Shown: in pieces, positions 1 to 6,628 of the stretch
How positions within the stretch are numbered: position 1 is the stretch's first letter
Layout: every line of letters starts with the position of its first letter
From: Bacteroidales bacterium
GTDB lineage: Bacteria > Bacteroidota > Bacteroidia > Bacteroidales > UBA7960
Reading direction: 5' to 3'
DNA: 8,551 bases
Assembly (NCBI GenBank): GCA_003555385.1
Contig: PWHO01000333.1
Span: 1-8,551, forward strand
Position numbers and translations under genes: made by a program
The notes under the pieces: generated by a model
What the model was told of the DNA's origin: nothing
Database searches by the model: none
The model's input: the letters and a program-made list of their open reading frames with translations, nothing else

Positions 1-110
1 CCTCAAAACCACTGACGGGTATTTGCTGTTTCTGTCTTTTGCTTCCCAATTTTTCAAAGATCGTTTCCCCTTTTTCCAAAGATCCTCCTAAAAGGATCCC
101 CGTTTGGGGA
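1..110 (-). promoter_or_regulatory. Probable leader of a ribosomal RNA operon running off the left edge
   Basis: Read on the minus strand, this stretch follows two tandem promoters and has no open reading frame of note. It begins with a CCCC-AAAC-GGGG hairpin (98-109) close to the expected start of the proximal transcript. A second inverted repeat, GATCCT/AGGATC (81-98), comes next, then two GATCTTTG-type repeats (41-84) and an A-rich, G-containing stretch. A GATCTTTGAAAAATTGG-like segment resembles the boxA-like TTCTTTGA motif I remember from Bacteroidota 16S leaders, where it would serve antitermination. No part of mature 16S rRNA, such as AGAGTTTGATCCTGG, is inside the window, so the rRNA assignment is inferred from promoter strength, tandem layout and leader motifs. 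A tRNA cluster or another highly expressed transcript is the alternative. Confidence 0.6.
41..84 (-). repeat. 22-base direct repeat in the leader, two adjacent copies
   Basis: On the minus strand the copies are 84-63 and 62-41, directly abutting. They match at 18 of 22 positions by eye and share GATCTTTG, an A-run, GGGAA and a final C. Each copy contains a boxA-like TCTTTG core. In a ribosomal RNA leader such boxes bind Nus factors, so a doubled box could reinforce antitermination. That role is inference; only the repeat is seen directly. Confidence 0.7.
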
Positions 111-113
111 GGG

Positions 114-143
114 CAAAGATAAGCACTTTTTCTTTTTTAACAA
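114..143 (-). promoter_or_regulatory. Proximal tandem promoter P2 (Bacteroidota -33/-7 type)
   Basis: The minus strand reads TTG (143-141), a 19-base spacer, then TATCTTTG (121-114), a full match to the Bacteroidota -7 consensus TAnnTTTG with a -33 TTG. The spacer and the DNA upstream (about 144-165) are A/T-rich, as in strong promoters with UP-like elements. Transcription would start near 107-110 and run leftwards out of the window. The element and spacer length match P1 exactly, which makes chance unlikely. Confidence 0.8.
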
Positions 144-205
144 TAAAAAATTGTAAAAATCAAGATCGTTCCGCTTAGCTTTTTGGACTCCCTCCGAAGG
201 GGATG

Positions 206-235
206 CAAAGATAATTACTTTTGCTTTACAGGCAA
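206..235 (-). promoter_or_regulatory. Distal tandem promoter P1 (Bacteroidota -33/-7 type)
   Basis: The minus strand reads TTG (235-233), 19 bases, then TATCTTTG (213-206). The -7 box and spacing are identical to P2, which lies 92 bases downstream, and both boxes are followed by C and a pyrimidine-rich run. Start of transcription is expected near 198-202. The -33 element sits only 22 bases past the stop codon of the MoxR gene, leaving little room for a terminator between that operon and this promoter. Confidence 0.75.
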
Positions 236-257
236 TGTTTCTGCAGTTTTTTTCAGC

Positions 258-1229
258 CTATTCTTCGTTAAGAAAGCGTCCCACGATCTGCTCCACTGAA
301 ACAGACTCTGCCTCAGCCTTGAAGTTCCGGACAATACGATGACGCAGTACAGCATTGGCCACCGCCTTCACATCATCAATATCCGGTGCATATTTACCAC
401 TAAGGGCGGCATGACACTTGGCCCCAATGATTAAATACTGTGAAGCCCTTGGGCCTGCACCCCAGTGTACATATTCATCTGCCATCGGATGAGCCATCTC
501 AGAGCCTGGCCGGGTTCTGGCAGCAAGTTTCACCGCATATTCCATCACATTATCCGTGACCGGAACCTTGCGGATCAGGTTCTGAAAATACAAGATCTCT
601 TCTGCCTCCATAACCATATCCAGGTCCACATGTGTCCCGGAAGTGGTACCCTGTACCACACGAATCTCCTCTTCAAAACTGGGATAATCCAGGTACACAT
701 TAAACATAAAACGATCAAGCTGTGCTTCGGGCAAGGGATAAGTCCCCTCCTGCTCTATGGGGTTTTGGGTAGCCAATACAAAGAAGGGTTCATTCAGATG
801 GTAAGTTGTACCGGCGGCCGTTACAGAGCGCTCCTGCATGGCTTCCAGAAGCGCCGACTGGGTTTTGGGAGGTGTCCTGTTGATCTCATCCGCCAGAATG
901 ATATTGGCAAATAAAGGTCCCTTGACAAACCGAAAATTCCTTGTCTCATCAAGGATCTCTGTGCCGATAATATCCGAAGGCATCAGGTCAGGAGTGAACT
1001 GAATACGGCTATACCGCAACCCCAATACTTTTGAAATGGTATTTACCAGCAAGGTCTTGGCAAGTCCGGGCACCCCCACCAGCAAACAATGTCCTTTGCT
1101 GAAAATGGAGATGAACACATTCTTCACCACCTCATCCTGGCCAACAATTATTTTACCGACTTCTGCGCGTAATTCCTGGTATTTGGAAGCCAGCACATCA
1201 AGTGCCTCGACATCAGTTTTATATTGCAT
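258..1229 (-). CDS. MoxR-family AAA+ ATPase
   Basis: A 323-residue MoxR-type AAA+ ATPase, a cytoplasmic chaperone-like ATPase whose relatives help assemble or activate other protein complexes; the client here is unknown. Visible motifs, counted from the chosen ATG, are Walker A GVPGLAKT at 52-59, Walker B IILADEINR at about 110-118, sensor 1 ATQNP at 153-157, the PEAQLDRF segment with the arginine finger at 167-174, and sensor 2 in GAGPRASQYL at 257-266. The fold looks complete and the length is normal for the family. The frame also opens six codons earlier at a TTG (1247), but the ATG at 1229 gives the usual short MoxR N-terminus. It follows the SurA gene by 25 bases and is the last gene of the run. 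The DUF58 and von Willebrand factor A genes that often accompany MoxR are absent here; the next unit is a probable rRNA operon. Confidence 0.93.
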   Translation of the reverse strand: MQYKTDVEALDVLASKYQELRAEVGKIIVGQDEVVKNVFISIFSKGHCLLVGVPGLAKTLLVNTISKVLGLRYSRIQFTPDLMPSDIIGTEILDETRNFRFVKGPLFANIILADEINRTPPKTQSALLEAMQERSVTAAGTTYHLNEPFFVLATQNPIEQEGTYPLPEAQLDRFMFNVYLDYPSFEEEIRVVQGTTSGTHVDLDMVMEAEEILYFQNLIRKVPVTDNVMEYAVKLAARTRPGSEMAHPMADEYVHWGAGPRASQYLIIGAKCHAALSGKYAPDIDDVKAVANAVLRHRIVRNFKAEAESVSVEQIVGRFLNEE

Positions 1230-1254
1230 AGTTGTATGTCGGATCAATGACCAA

Positions 1255-2607
1255 TTACCGGATCCAGTTCACCTGAAAATCACAGTTCTGGTATTCCTCT
1301 TTAATGGTTACATAAGTACTTTGCAGCCTTCGCTTTGCCCACTCCTGGATGGCCTGTTGTTTCTTTTTTTCAAGGGCCAGTTGCTGAATAAAATCGTAAT
1401 CCTGCTGAAGATTCGCAGGGTGCGGGTCAATTCGCTCCCGCACTGAAATAATCTTATAGGCTGGTTGGCCATCATCCGTCATGGTTTCCACAGGGCGGGA
1501 AATCTCACCCTCATCCAGACGATCGATAAGATAAAACAGGTTGGGATCCAGTTCGTCTGTTTTAAACCGGGTTGTACCGGTAAACGGATTAACCATCACC
1601 CCGCCACTCCGGGCACTACGGTGATCGGAAAATTCTCTTGCCGCCTCCGCAAAACTCATCTCACCACTTGTAATCAAGCCCCGTATACTATCCAGTTTAC
1701 TCTTGGTCTGCTGCTCAATCTGCGGGGAAACCTGGGGCCTCAGGAGCAGATGTCTTACGTTTACCTGTTCCCCGCGACGTTCCAACAGTTCAATGATGTG
1801 ATATCCTGACCTGGTCTCCACGATTTCAGAAACCTCTCCGGGTTGCAGACTGAAAGCCTCAGCTTCAAACTCGGGATGCAACTCTCCCCTGCCATGAAAC
1901 CCCAGTTCACCACCATTTCTGGCTGATCCGGGGTCCTCTGAATACATAATAGCCAGGGTTCGAAAGTTCTCCCCGTCAAGAATCCGCTGACGGAAAGTCT
2001 CAAGACGGGTCCTGATCTCATCAATATGGTCATCATCAACCTCGGGTTCAATCAGAATTTTGGCCAGCCTCATTTCACTTTCTACCATGGGAATGCTGTC
2101 TTCCGGCAAATTATTAAAAAACGACCTGACTTCCGATGGGGTCACAGAAACACCTTCAGTAATTACGGATTCCATCCTTCGACTGATTTCCTGTTCGCGG
2201 ATGGGTTCACGAAACTCCTCACGGAGTTCTTCTATTGACTGACCGTAGTATTCTTCCAGTCGCTCGCGAGATCCGATCTGTTGAATAAAATAACGCAAGC
2301 GCCGTTCAATCTCCTGTTCGACATGACTCTCGCTCACCTCAATGCTATCGACCATGGCCTGGTTATATAGCAGTTTCTGAAAAAGCATATCTTCCAGCAC
2401 CGCGCATTCCGGATTACTTCCCAGATCCACCCCCTGAGTCTCAAGCTGACGCTTTTGCTCAAAAAGTTCGGATTGCAGAATGGCATTGTCTCCCACTACA
2501 GCAACCACCCTGTCTATCAACACTTTTTCCTGGGTAACCCCGGAAAACGGCAGAGCAAATGCCAGAATTAGAGCAAACCTTTTTAAATAATCAAACTTCT
2601 TTTTCAT
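1255..2607 (-). CDS. surA: SurA-type periplasmic chaperone and peptidyl-prolyl isomerase
   Basis: A 450-residue periplasmic foldase with the SurA layout. A signal peptide occupies roughly residues 1-25: the basic start MKKKFDYLKR, then a hydrophobic FALILAFALPF core. A SurA N-terminal chaperone domain follows (about 29-158), opening with IDRVVAVVGDNAILQSEL, very like the SurA family signature. Parvulin domain 1 (about 181-275) keeps the NGGELGFHGRGEL loop and the GYHIIEL strand. Parvulin domain 2 (about 285-390) starts with VRHLLL but has AYKII where GYHII is expected, so it may be weak or inactive. E. coli SurA escorts outer-membrane proteins, and the same role is inferred here. The frame opens 12 codons earlier (ATG 2643, also ATG 2628); I chose the ATG at 2607 because it puts the lysines directly before the hydrophobic core. 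It lies 51 bases after the lipoprotein gene. Confidence 0.9.
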   Translation of the reverse strand: MKKKFDYLKRFALILAFALPFSGVTQEKVLIDRVVAVVGDNAILQSELFEQKRQLETQGVDLGSNPECAVLEDMLFQKLLYNQAMVDSIEVSESHVEQEIERRLRYFIQQIGSRERLEEYYGQSIEELREEFREPIREQEISRRMESVITEGVSVTPSEVRSFFNNLPEDSIPMVESEMRLAKILIEPEVDDDHIDEIRTRLETFRQRILDGENFRTLAIMYSEDPGSARNGGELGFHGRGELHPEFEAEAFSLQPGEVSEIVETRSGYHIIELLERRGEQVNVRHLLLRPQVSPQIEQQTKSKLDSIRGLITSGEMSFAEAAREFSDHRSARSGGVMVNPFTGTTRFKTDELDPNLFYLIDRLDEGEISRPVETMTDDGQPAYKIISVRERIDPHPANLQQDYDFIQQLALEKKKQQAIQEWAKRRLQSTYVTIKEEYQNCDFQVNWIR

Positions 2608-2658
2608 ATATGGTAGTTCTTTTTCCATTCTTATGCCCCGCATGCCGGAGCAATAAAA

Positions 2659-3546
2659 TCAATAATATGTTTCCACCTGGTTGGCCTCAATGGCACTGTT
2701 GAATAAGTCGCTTCTCTTTTGCTGAATAAAATCTTTTCTTCTTTGGTTCAAAACCAGCATCCGGATGTTATTCTTTGCAAAATCAAAGGGTGACACATCC
2801 CCCCTGAGCCGGTAATCATGTATATAGAGGAAGTAACGATAATAATCGTCTGTTATTTCCACTGACCTGTTATTGCGCAAAAAAGCAGCCGATTCTTCCT
2901 CAACCGGCATATCCATCAAAATGTCATTAAAGTGCATCCATCTGCCGGGGTCAACCGAATACGCGGCAGCATGTTGCAGACTATATTGCTCCAGCCTCTC
3001 AATACTCTCTTCATCATCAGACCTGAAAAGCGACCTCACTTGCCCGGCATCAGGAGCACCCAGGGGAAGTTTTATATAGGTTGCCTGCACAATGTGATCT
3101 CTCAGGGTGAATTGATCCTCACGTCCTTCATAATAATCAAGAAGCTCCTGTTCCGTCACCACGGTATCCATTTGCCTACTTACAAGATCATTTTCATAGG
3201 CATGTATCCACAGCGAATTTTCATACTCCCGCACCTGCCGCTGGAAATCAGCCTTTTCAGCGGGAAGTGACTCCATGGCATGGTGAAGAAAAATCTGCTG
3301 ACTTACCCACCTGTCAACATAACGCCGGACTATGTCTGAGCTGTCCGCAACGGAAGCTCCCCGGGGTACAAGGTCTGGCAGATCCTCCAGATACAGTCGA
3401 CTGCCATAGGTTTTGGCCAATAAGGTTTCATCCGAGCGAACATCAAAGAAATCGCAACTGCCCAGAAAAAATAAAGCAGACAGAAGGACAAATACAAGCT
3501 TCCCCTGCCTGAAAAATTTCTTATGAACCAATTGCAACACATTCAT
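2659..3546 (-). CDS. SurA-like chaperone lipoprotein with a degenerate isomerase region
   Basis: A 295-residue predicted lipoprotein. The N-terminus has a basic stretch, a hydrophobic segment at about 17-28 and a lipobox FLGSC with Cys31, so signal peptidase II processing and membrane anchoring in the envelope are expected. After Cys31 the sequence resembles the N-terminal chaperone half of PpiC/SurA proteins: a short YGSRLYLEDL strand segment, long helices through about 125, then TEQELLDYYEGREDQF (131-146). The part where a parvulin domain should sit (about 150-245) starts like one (HIVQATYIKLPLG) but lacks the GGxLG loop and GYHII strand, so isomerase activity is doubtful. A final helical segment follows. 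It starts 2 bases after the stop of the two-parvulin gene, implying translational coupling and joint function. Family identity is inferred from layout and position; the degenerate domain needs a profile search. Confidence 0.8.
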   Translation of the reverse strand: MNVLQLVHKKFFRQGKLVFVLLSALFFLGSCDFFDVRSDETLLAKTYGSRLYLEDLPDLVPRGASVADSSDIVRRYVDRWVSQQIFLHHAMESLPAEKADFQRQVREYENSLWIHAYENDLVSRQMDTVVTEQELLDYYEGREDQFTLRDHIVQATYIKLPLGAPDAGQVRSLFRSDDEESIERLEQYSLQHAAAYSVDPGRWMHFNDILMDMPVEEESAAFLRNNRSVEITDDYYRYFLYIHDYRLRGDVSPFDFAKNNIRMLVLNQRRKDFIQQKRSDLFNSAIEANQVETYY

Positions 3547-3548
3547 GA

Positions 3549-4979
3549 CTATTCAAAATTAATGGTTTTCAGCAATTCCCGGTTAACCCAAACATTGTAT
3601 TTGTCACGAAGTTGCTTTATCCATTTTTTTTCAAGATACTGTTGATAATCTGCAATAACCATACCCCGAACTGAATCCAGCTCATTTTCCCGGTATTGAG
3701 AACGATTTTGGTCAAAAAAAACCTCCAGCCCCAACGTATCCGTTATGGCTTCAGTCCAAACCTCTTTTTCAGTAACCTCGAAAAGCAAAATCCCATCGTG
3801 GTATTCCTGCATGATCCGGGCAAATTCCGGAAAAGCTTCATGCATATCCTCCGGCTGCTTCTGTAAAATTCGCGAACGGTCATTACGGGCAATCCTCGCC
3901 CTGATTTCCTCTTCAGCCTCTTCAAAAGAAGGATGAGGTGAACGATCGATCAGCTTAATAATGTGCCAGCCAAAGTCAGACCGGACCGGAGGGGTAATTT
4001 CCCCGGCTTCATCCAGATGATGAATGGCCTCAATAAACTCGGGAACCATCCGGGAGGAGATAAACGGGGCCATCTCTCCGCCATTTTCTGAAGTCTGGCG
4101 GTCTTCAGAAACTTCAGCAGCCATCTGAGGAAAATCAGCACCCTCCTGCAATTGTCTGTAAATATCAAAAATCTGTTGTTCTTTTTCTGCAACCTCTTCT
4201 TCCTCCATGTCCGGAGGGGCCATCAGCATAATATGCGCTACCCTCGCCTCACCCATGGCCGGGAGCCTGTCGGTAACCTTTACCAGGTGGTATCCGAAAT
4301 CTGTCCGGACCGGTTTTGAAACCTCACCGGGAGGGGTGTTGTATGCCGCAGACTCAAAGGGGTAGATCATATCAAACACAGTGAAAAACCCCAGGTCTCC
4401 CGCATTTTCGCGACGAGCGGGCTGATTCACCGCTGCCTCCGTATCCCTTGCCGAAGGATCCTCAGAAACCTCCCCGGCCAGTTCAGAAAAGTCAGCCCCA
4501 TCCCTGATCTCACTGTAACTATCCATGATGCGGGTATACACTTCAAGGGTATCCTCTGGAGAAGCATCTTCCGGAAGACGAAGCAAAATATGGGAAGCCC
4601 TTATATCATAGAGGGATCGTTCCCAGGCTTCCCTGACCAGTTGATCAGTTACCTCATGCTCCGCCATGAACTCCCTGGCAAGCTGATCACGATACCCGTT
4701 TAGTTCCCGGCGAAAACCGGGAAGTGTATCCAACCCCTGTGATTTGGCTTCCTTGACTTTTAACCTGTAATCAATATACAACTCCAGGTATTCCTCCACA
4801 TGCTCAGGATCTGCCCGGTTTGTGTCATCATTATTGCGGGAATAAATCTCCTTAAATTCAGACAGGGTGATCGCTTCATCCCCGACCCGCAGTAAAACGG
4901 GATCTTCCGCAAAAACCGGGGTAAGCCATGCTATATGAAGCAATACAAGGCCAAAAAAAATCCGGAAGGGAAAATGCAT
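3549..4979 (-). CDS. PpiC-type periplasmic peptidyl-prolyl isomerase with two parvulin domains
   Basis: A 476-residue exported foldase. Residues 1-24 form a signal peptide (FRIFFGLVLLHIAWLTPVFA, cleavage before EDP). Residues about 28-120 form the N-terminal chaperone helices. Parvulin domain 1 (about 124-237) begins ASHILLRLP and ends FGYHLVKV, with a short extra loop near 177-192 before GDLGFF. Parvulin domain 2 (about 245-347) begins VAHIMLM, contains SENGGEMAPF and ends FGWHIIKL. Both keep the core prolyl isomerase motifs. The C-terminal part (about 375-476) carries EYHDGILLFEVTEKEVW and ends in a basic helix; I recall this tail from Bacteroidota homologues, some with a longer region here. 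It would act on proteins crossing the periplasm. The gene lies 44 bases after guaB, with no terminator seen between them, and is 2 bases from the lipoprotein gene. Confidence 0.92.
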   Translation of the reverse strand: MHFPFRIFFGLVLLHIAWLTPVFAEDPVLLRVGDEAITLSEFKEIYSRNNDDTNRADPEHVEEYLELYIDYRLKVKEAKSQGLDTLPGFRRELNGYRDQLAREFMAEHEVTDQLVREAWERSLYDIRASHILLRLPEDASPEDTLEVYTRIMDSYSEIRDGADFSELAGEVSEDPSARDTEAAVNQPARRENAGDLGFFTVFDMIYPFESAAYNTPPGEVSKPVRTDFGYHLVKVTDRLPAMGEARVAHIMLMAPPDMEEEEVAEKEQQIFDIYRQLQEGADFPQMAAEVSEDRQTSENGGEMAPFISSRMVPEFIEAIHHLDEAGEITPPVRSDFGWHIIKLIDRSPHPSFEEAEEEIRARIARNDRSRILQKQPEDMHEAFPEFARIMQEYHDGILLFEVTEKEVWTEAITDTLGLEVFFDQNRSQYRENELDSVRGMVIADYQQYLEKKWIKQLRDKYNVWVNRELLKTINFE

Positions 4980-5023
4980 TGTTGGGATAATTGCCAGGAT
5001 TATGATATAATAATTAATGGAGA

Positions 5024-6493
5024 TTAACGACTGTAATTGGGAGCTTCACTGGTAATGGTGACATCGTGCACGTGGCTTTCCCTGACGCCCGAATTGGTGA
5101 TGCGGGTGAATTTAGCCTGCTGAAGCGTATCCACATCAGAGGCTCCGCAATAACCCATTCCTGCCCGCAAGCCTCCTACCAATTGATGGACAACCTCTGA
5201 CAGCGTTCCCTTATAAGGCACACGCCCCACAATTCCTTCCGGGACAAGTTTTTTGATGTCATCTTCCACATCCTGGAAATAACGATCCTTGGACCCCTGT
5301 TGCATGGCCTCAATGGAACCCATGCCACGATAGGTTTTGTATTTTCTCCCTTCGTAAATAATGGTTTCACCCGGTGACTCTTCCACCCCGGCAAACAAGG
5401 AGCCCGCCATCACTGAGGAGGCACCCGCAGCAATGGCTTTCACCACATCGCCTGTATACCGGATGCCACCATCTCCGATTACCGGAATGCCTGAACCGCT
5501 TAGTTCACTGGATACCTCATAAATGGCGGAAAGCTGAGGAACACCAACCCCGGCAATGATCCGGGTTGTACAAATGCTTCCGGGTCCGATCCCTACCTTG
5601 ATTCCATCCACGCCCACCTTCATAAGATCCCTGGCAGCTTCTTTGGTGGCAATATTTCCGGCCACAAGGTCAAGGTCGGGATAGGATTTTTTGATGGCTG
5701 ATACCATGTCAAGAACCCCCTTGGAATGGCCGTGGGCTGTATCCACCACCACCGCATCAACGCCTTCTTTCACCAGTGCACCGACACGTTCCATGGTATC
5801 TGCAGTCACTCCCACCGCTGCGGCAACCCGCAAACGGCCCCGCGTATCCTTACATGCATTGGGGCGCTCCTTGATTTTGATGATGTCGCGGTAAGTAATC
5901 AGGCCTACCAGCCTGTACTGGCTGTCCACCACCGGCAGCTTTTCAATTTTATGCTCCTGCAGAATTTCTTCAGCCACCTCAAAATCAATAAATTCCGTGG
6001 TAGTGATCAGCTTTTCTTTGGTCATGACCTCTGCCACAGGACGTTTGTGGTTTTTCTCAAACCGCAGATCCCTGTTGGTAATGATCCCCACGAGCTCGTT
6101 TCCATCGTTGACCACCGGAATTCCCCCGATGCTGTATTCTTTCATAATATCGAAAGCATCACCGATCAGTGCGTCTTCGTGCAGGGTAATGGGGTCAATG
6201 ATCATCCCGTTCTCAGAGCGCTTAACCTTTCTGACTTTCTTGGCCTGGTCTGCAATCGACATGTTTTTATGCAGCACGCCGATTCCACCTTCCTGGGCGA
6301 TGGCAATTGCCATACGCGACTCGGTAACCGTATCCATGGCAGCTGACACAATGGGGATATTCAGCCGGATGTTACGGGAGAAAAGGGTGGAAGTATCTAC
6401 GTTTCGCGGCAGAACTTCTGAATAGGCAGGGATCAGAAGGACGTCATCGTAGGTCAGTCCTTCACCGGTAAATTTTTCAGAATACGCATTCAT
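5024..6493 (-). CDS. guaB: Inosine-5'-monophosphate dehydrogenase
   Basis: GuaB oxidises IMP to XMP with NAD+, the committed step of guanine nucleotide synthesis, in the cytoplasm. The 489-residue protein is full length for bacterial IMPDH. The barrel starts with LTYDDVLLIPAYSEV (13-27). Two CBS domains, the regulatory Bateman module, occupy about 95-205. The catalytic loop GIGPGSICTTR (301-311) carries the nucleophile Cys308. Other substrate-contact segments are VVVDTAHGHS (248-257) and IGDGGIRYTGD (339-349). The mobile flap with GIVGRVPYKG (420-429) closes over the active site during hydrolysis. The frame extends 19 codons upstream, but that extension overlaps the promoter and is not IMPDH-like, so the ATG at 6493 is chosen. 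It is the first gene of the run leading through the foldase genes to the MoxR gene. No guaA is in view. Confidence 0.98.
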   Translation of the reverse strand: MNAYSEKFTGEGLTYDDVLLIPAYSEVLPRNVDTSTLFSRNIRLNIPIVSAAMDTVTESRMAIAIAQEGGIGVLHKNMSIADQAKKVRKVKRSENGMIIDPITLHEDALIGDAFDIMKEYSIGGIPVVNDGNELVGIITNRDLRFEKNHKRPVAEVMTKEKLITTTEFIDFEVAEEILQEHKIEKLPVVDSQYRLVGLITYRDIIKIKERPNACKDTRGRLRVAAAVGVTADTMERVGALVKEGVDAVVVDTAHGHSKGVLDMVSAIKKSYPDLDLVAGNIATKEAARDLMKVGVDGIKVGIGPGSICTTRIIAGVGVPQLSAIYEVSSELSGSGIPVIGDGGIRYTGDVVKAIAAGASSVMAGSLFAGVEESPGETIIYEGRKYKTYRGMGSIEAMQQGSKDRYFQDVEDDIKKLVPEGIVGRVPYKGTLSEVVHQLVGGLRAGMGYCGASDVDTLQQAKFTRITNSGVRESHVHDVTITSEAPNYSR

Positions 6494-6515
6494 GGCAGGT
6501 CGCTGTTTTAGAGAG

Positions 6516-6551
6516 CAAAAGTAGGAAAAATATGGGAGAGTATTTTGCAAA
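6516..6551 (-). promoter_or_regulatory. Probable guaB promoter
   Basis: The minus strand has TACTTTTG (6523-6516), a full match to the Bacteroidota -7 consensus TAnnTTTG. A TTTG (6551-6548) lies upstream after a 24-base spacer, somewhat longer than the 19 bases seen in the two promoters at the left edge. Transcription would begin near 6508-6511, leaving a leader of only about 15-18 bases before the guaB ATG, too short for a riboswitch. It could drive the whole run from guaB to the MoxR gene. The -7 box is convincing, the -33 element less so. Confidence 0.6.
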
Positions 6552-6558
6552 AAATACT

Positions 6559-6601
6559 AAAAAACAGCAGGTATGATCGCCCCGGAGTCAAACAATCCGG
6601 G
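6559..6601 (-). terminator. Possible terminator of the secreted-protein gene
   Basis: Downstream of the stop codon at 6629, the minus strand can form a 6-base-pair hairpin CCCGGA/TCCGGG (6601-6596 with 6586-6581) with a 9-base loop. A run of six T follows at 6564-6559, but 16 bases beyond the stem instead of directly after it. It is therefore an imperfect intrinsic terminator, and some readthrough into guaB is possible. Confidence 0.35.
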
Positions 6602-6628
6602 TTCTGCAGTTGACAATCCAAAACGGAA

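Noticed and set aside
465..1446. Plus-strand frames opposite the MoxR and SurA genes
   Set aside because: The opposite strand carries complete conserved motifs through the same stretch; the plus-strand products show none.
2608..2643. Upstream ATG codons giving a 454- or 462-residue SurA
   Set aside because: They would place 7-12 residues before the lysine-rich start of the signal peptide. They remain possible, but the ATG at 2607 fits an export signal better.
5726..6425. Long plus-strand reading frames opposite guaB (up to 206 codons)
   Set aside because: They lie entirely antisense to a full-length, unmistakable IMP dehydrogenase and their products look like low-complexity antisense translation with no recognisable domain.
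6494..6550. N-terminal extension of guaB by 19 codons
   Set aside because: The extension overlaps the -7 and -33 promoter elements and does not resemble IMPDH; the ATG at 6493 gives the normal start.
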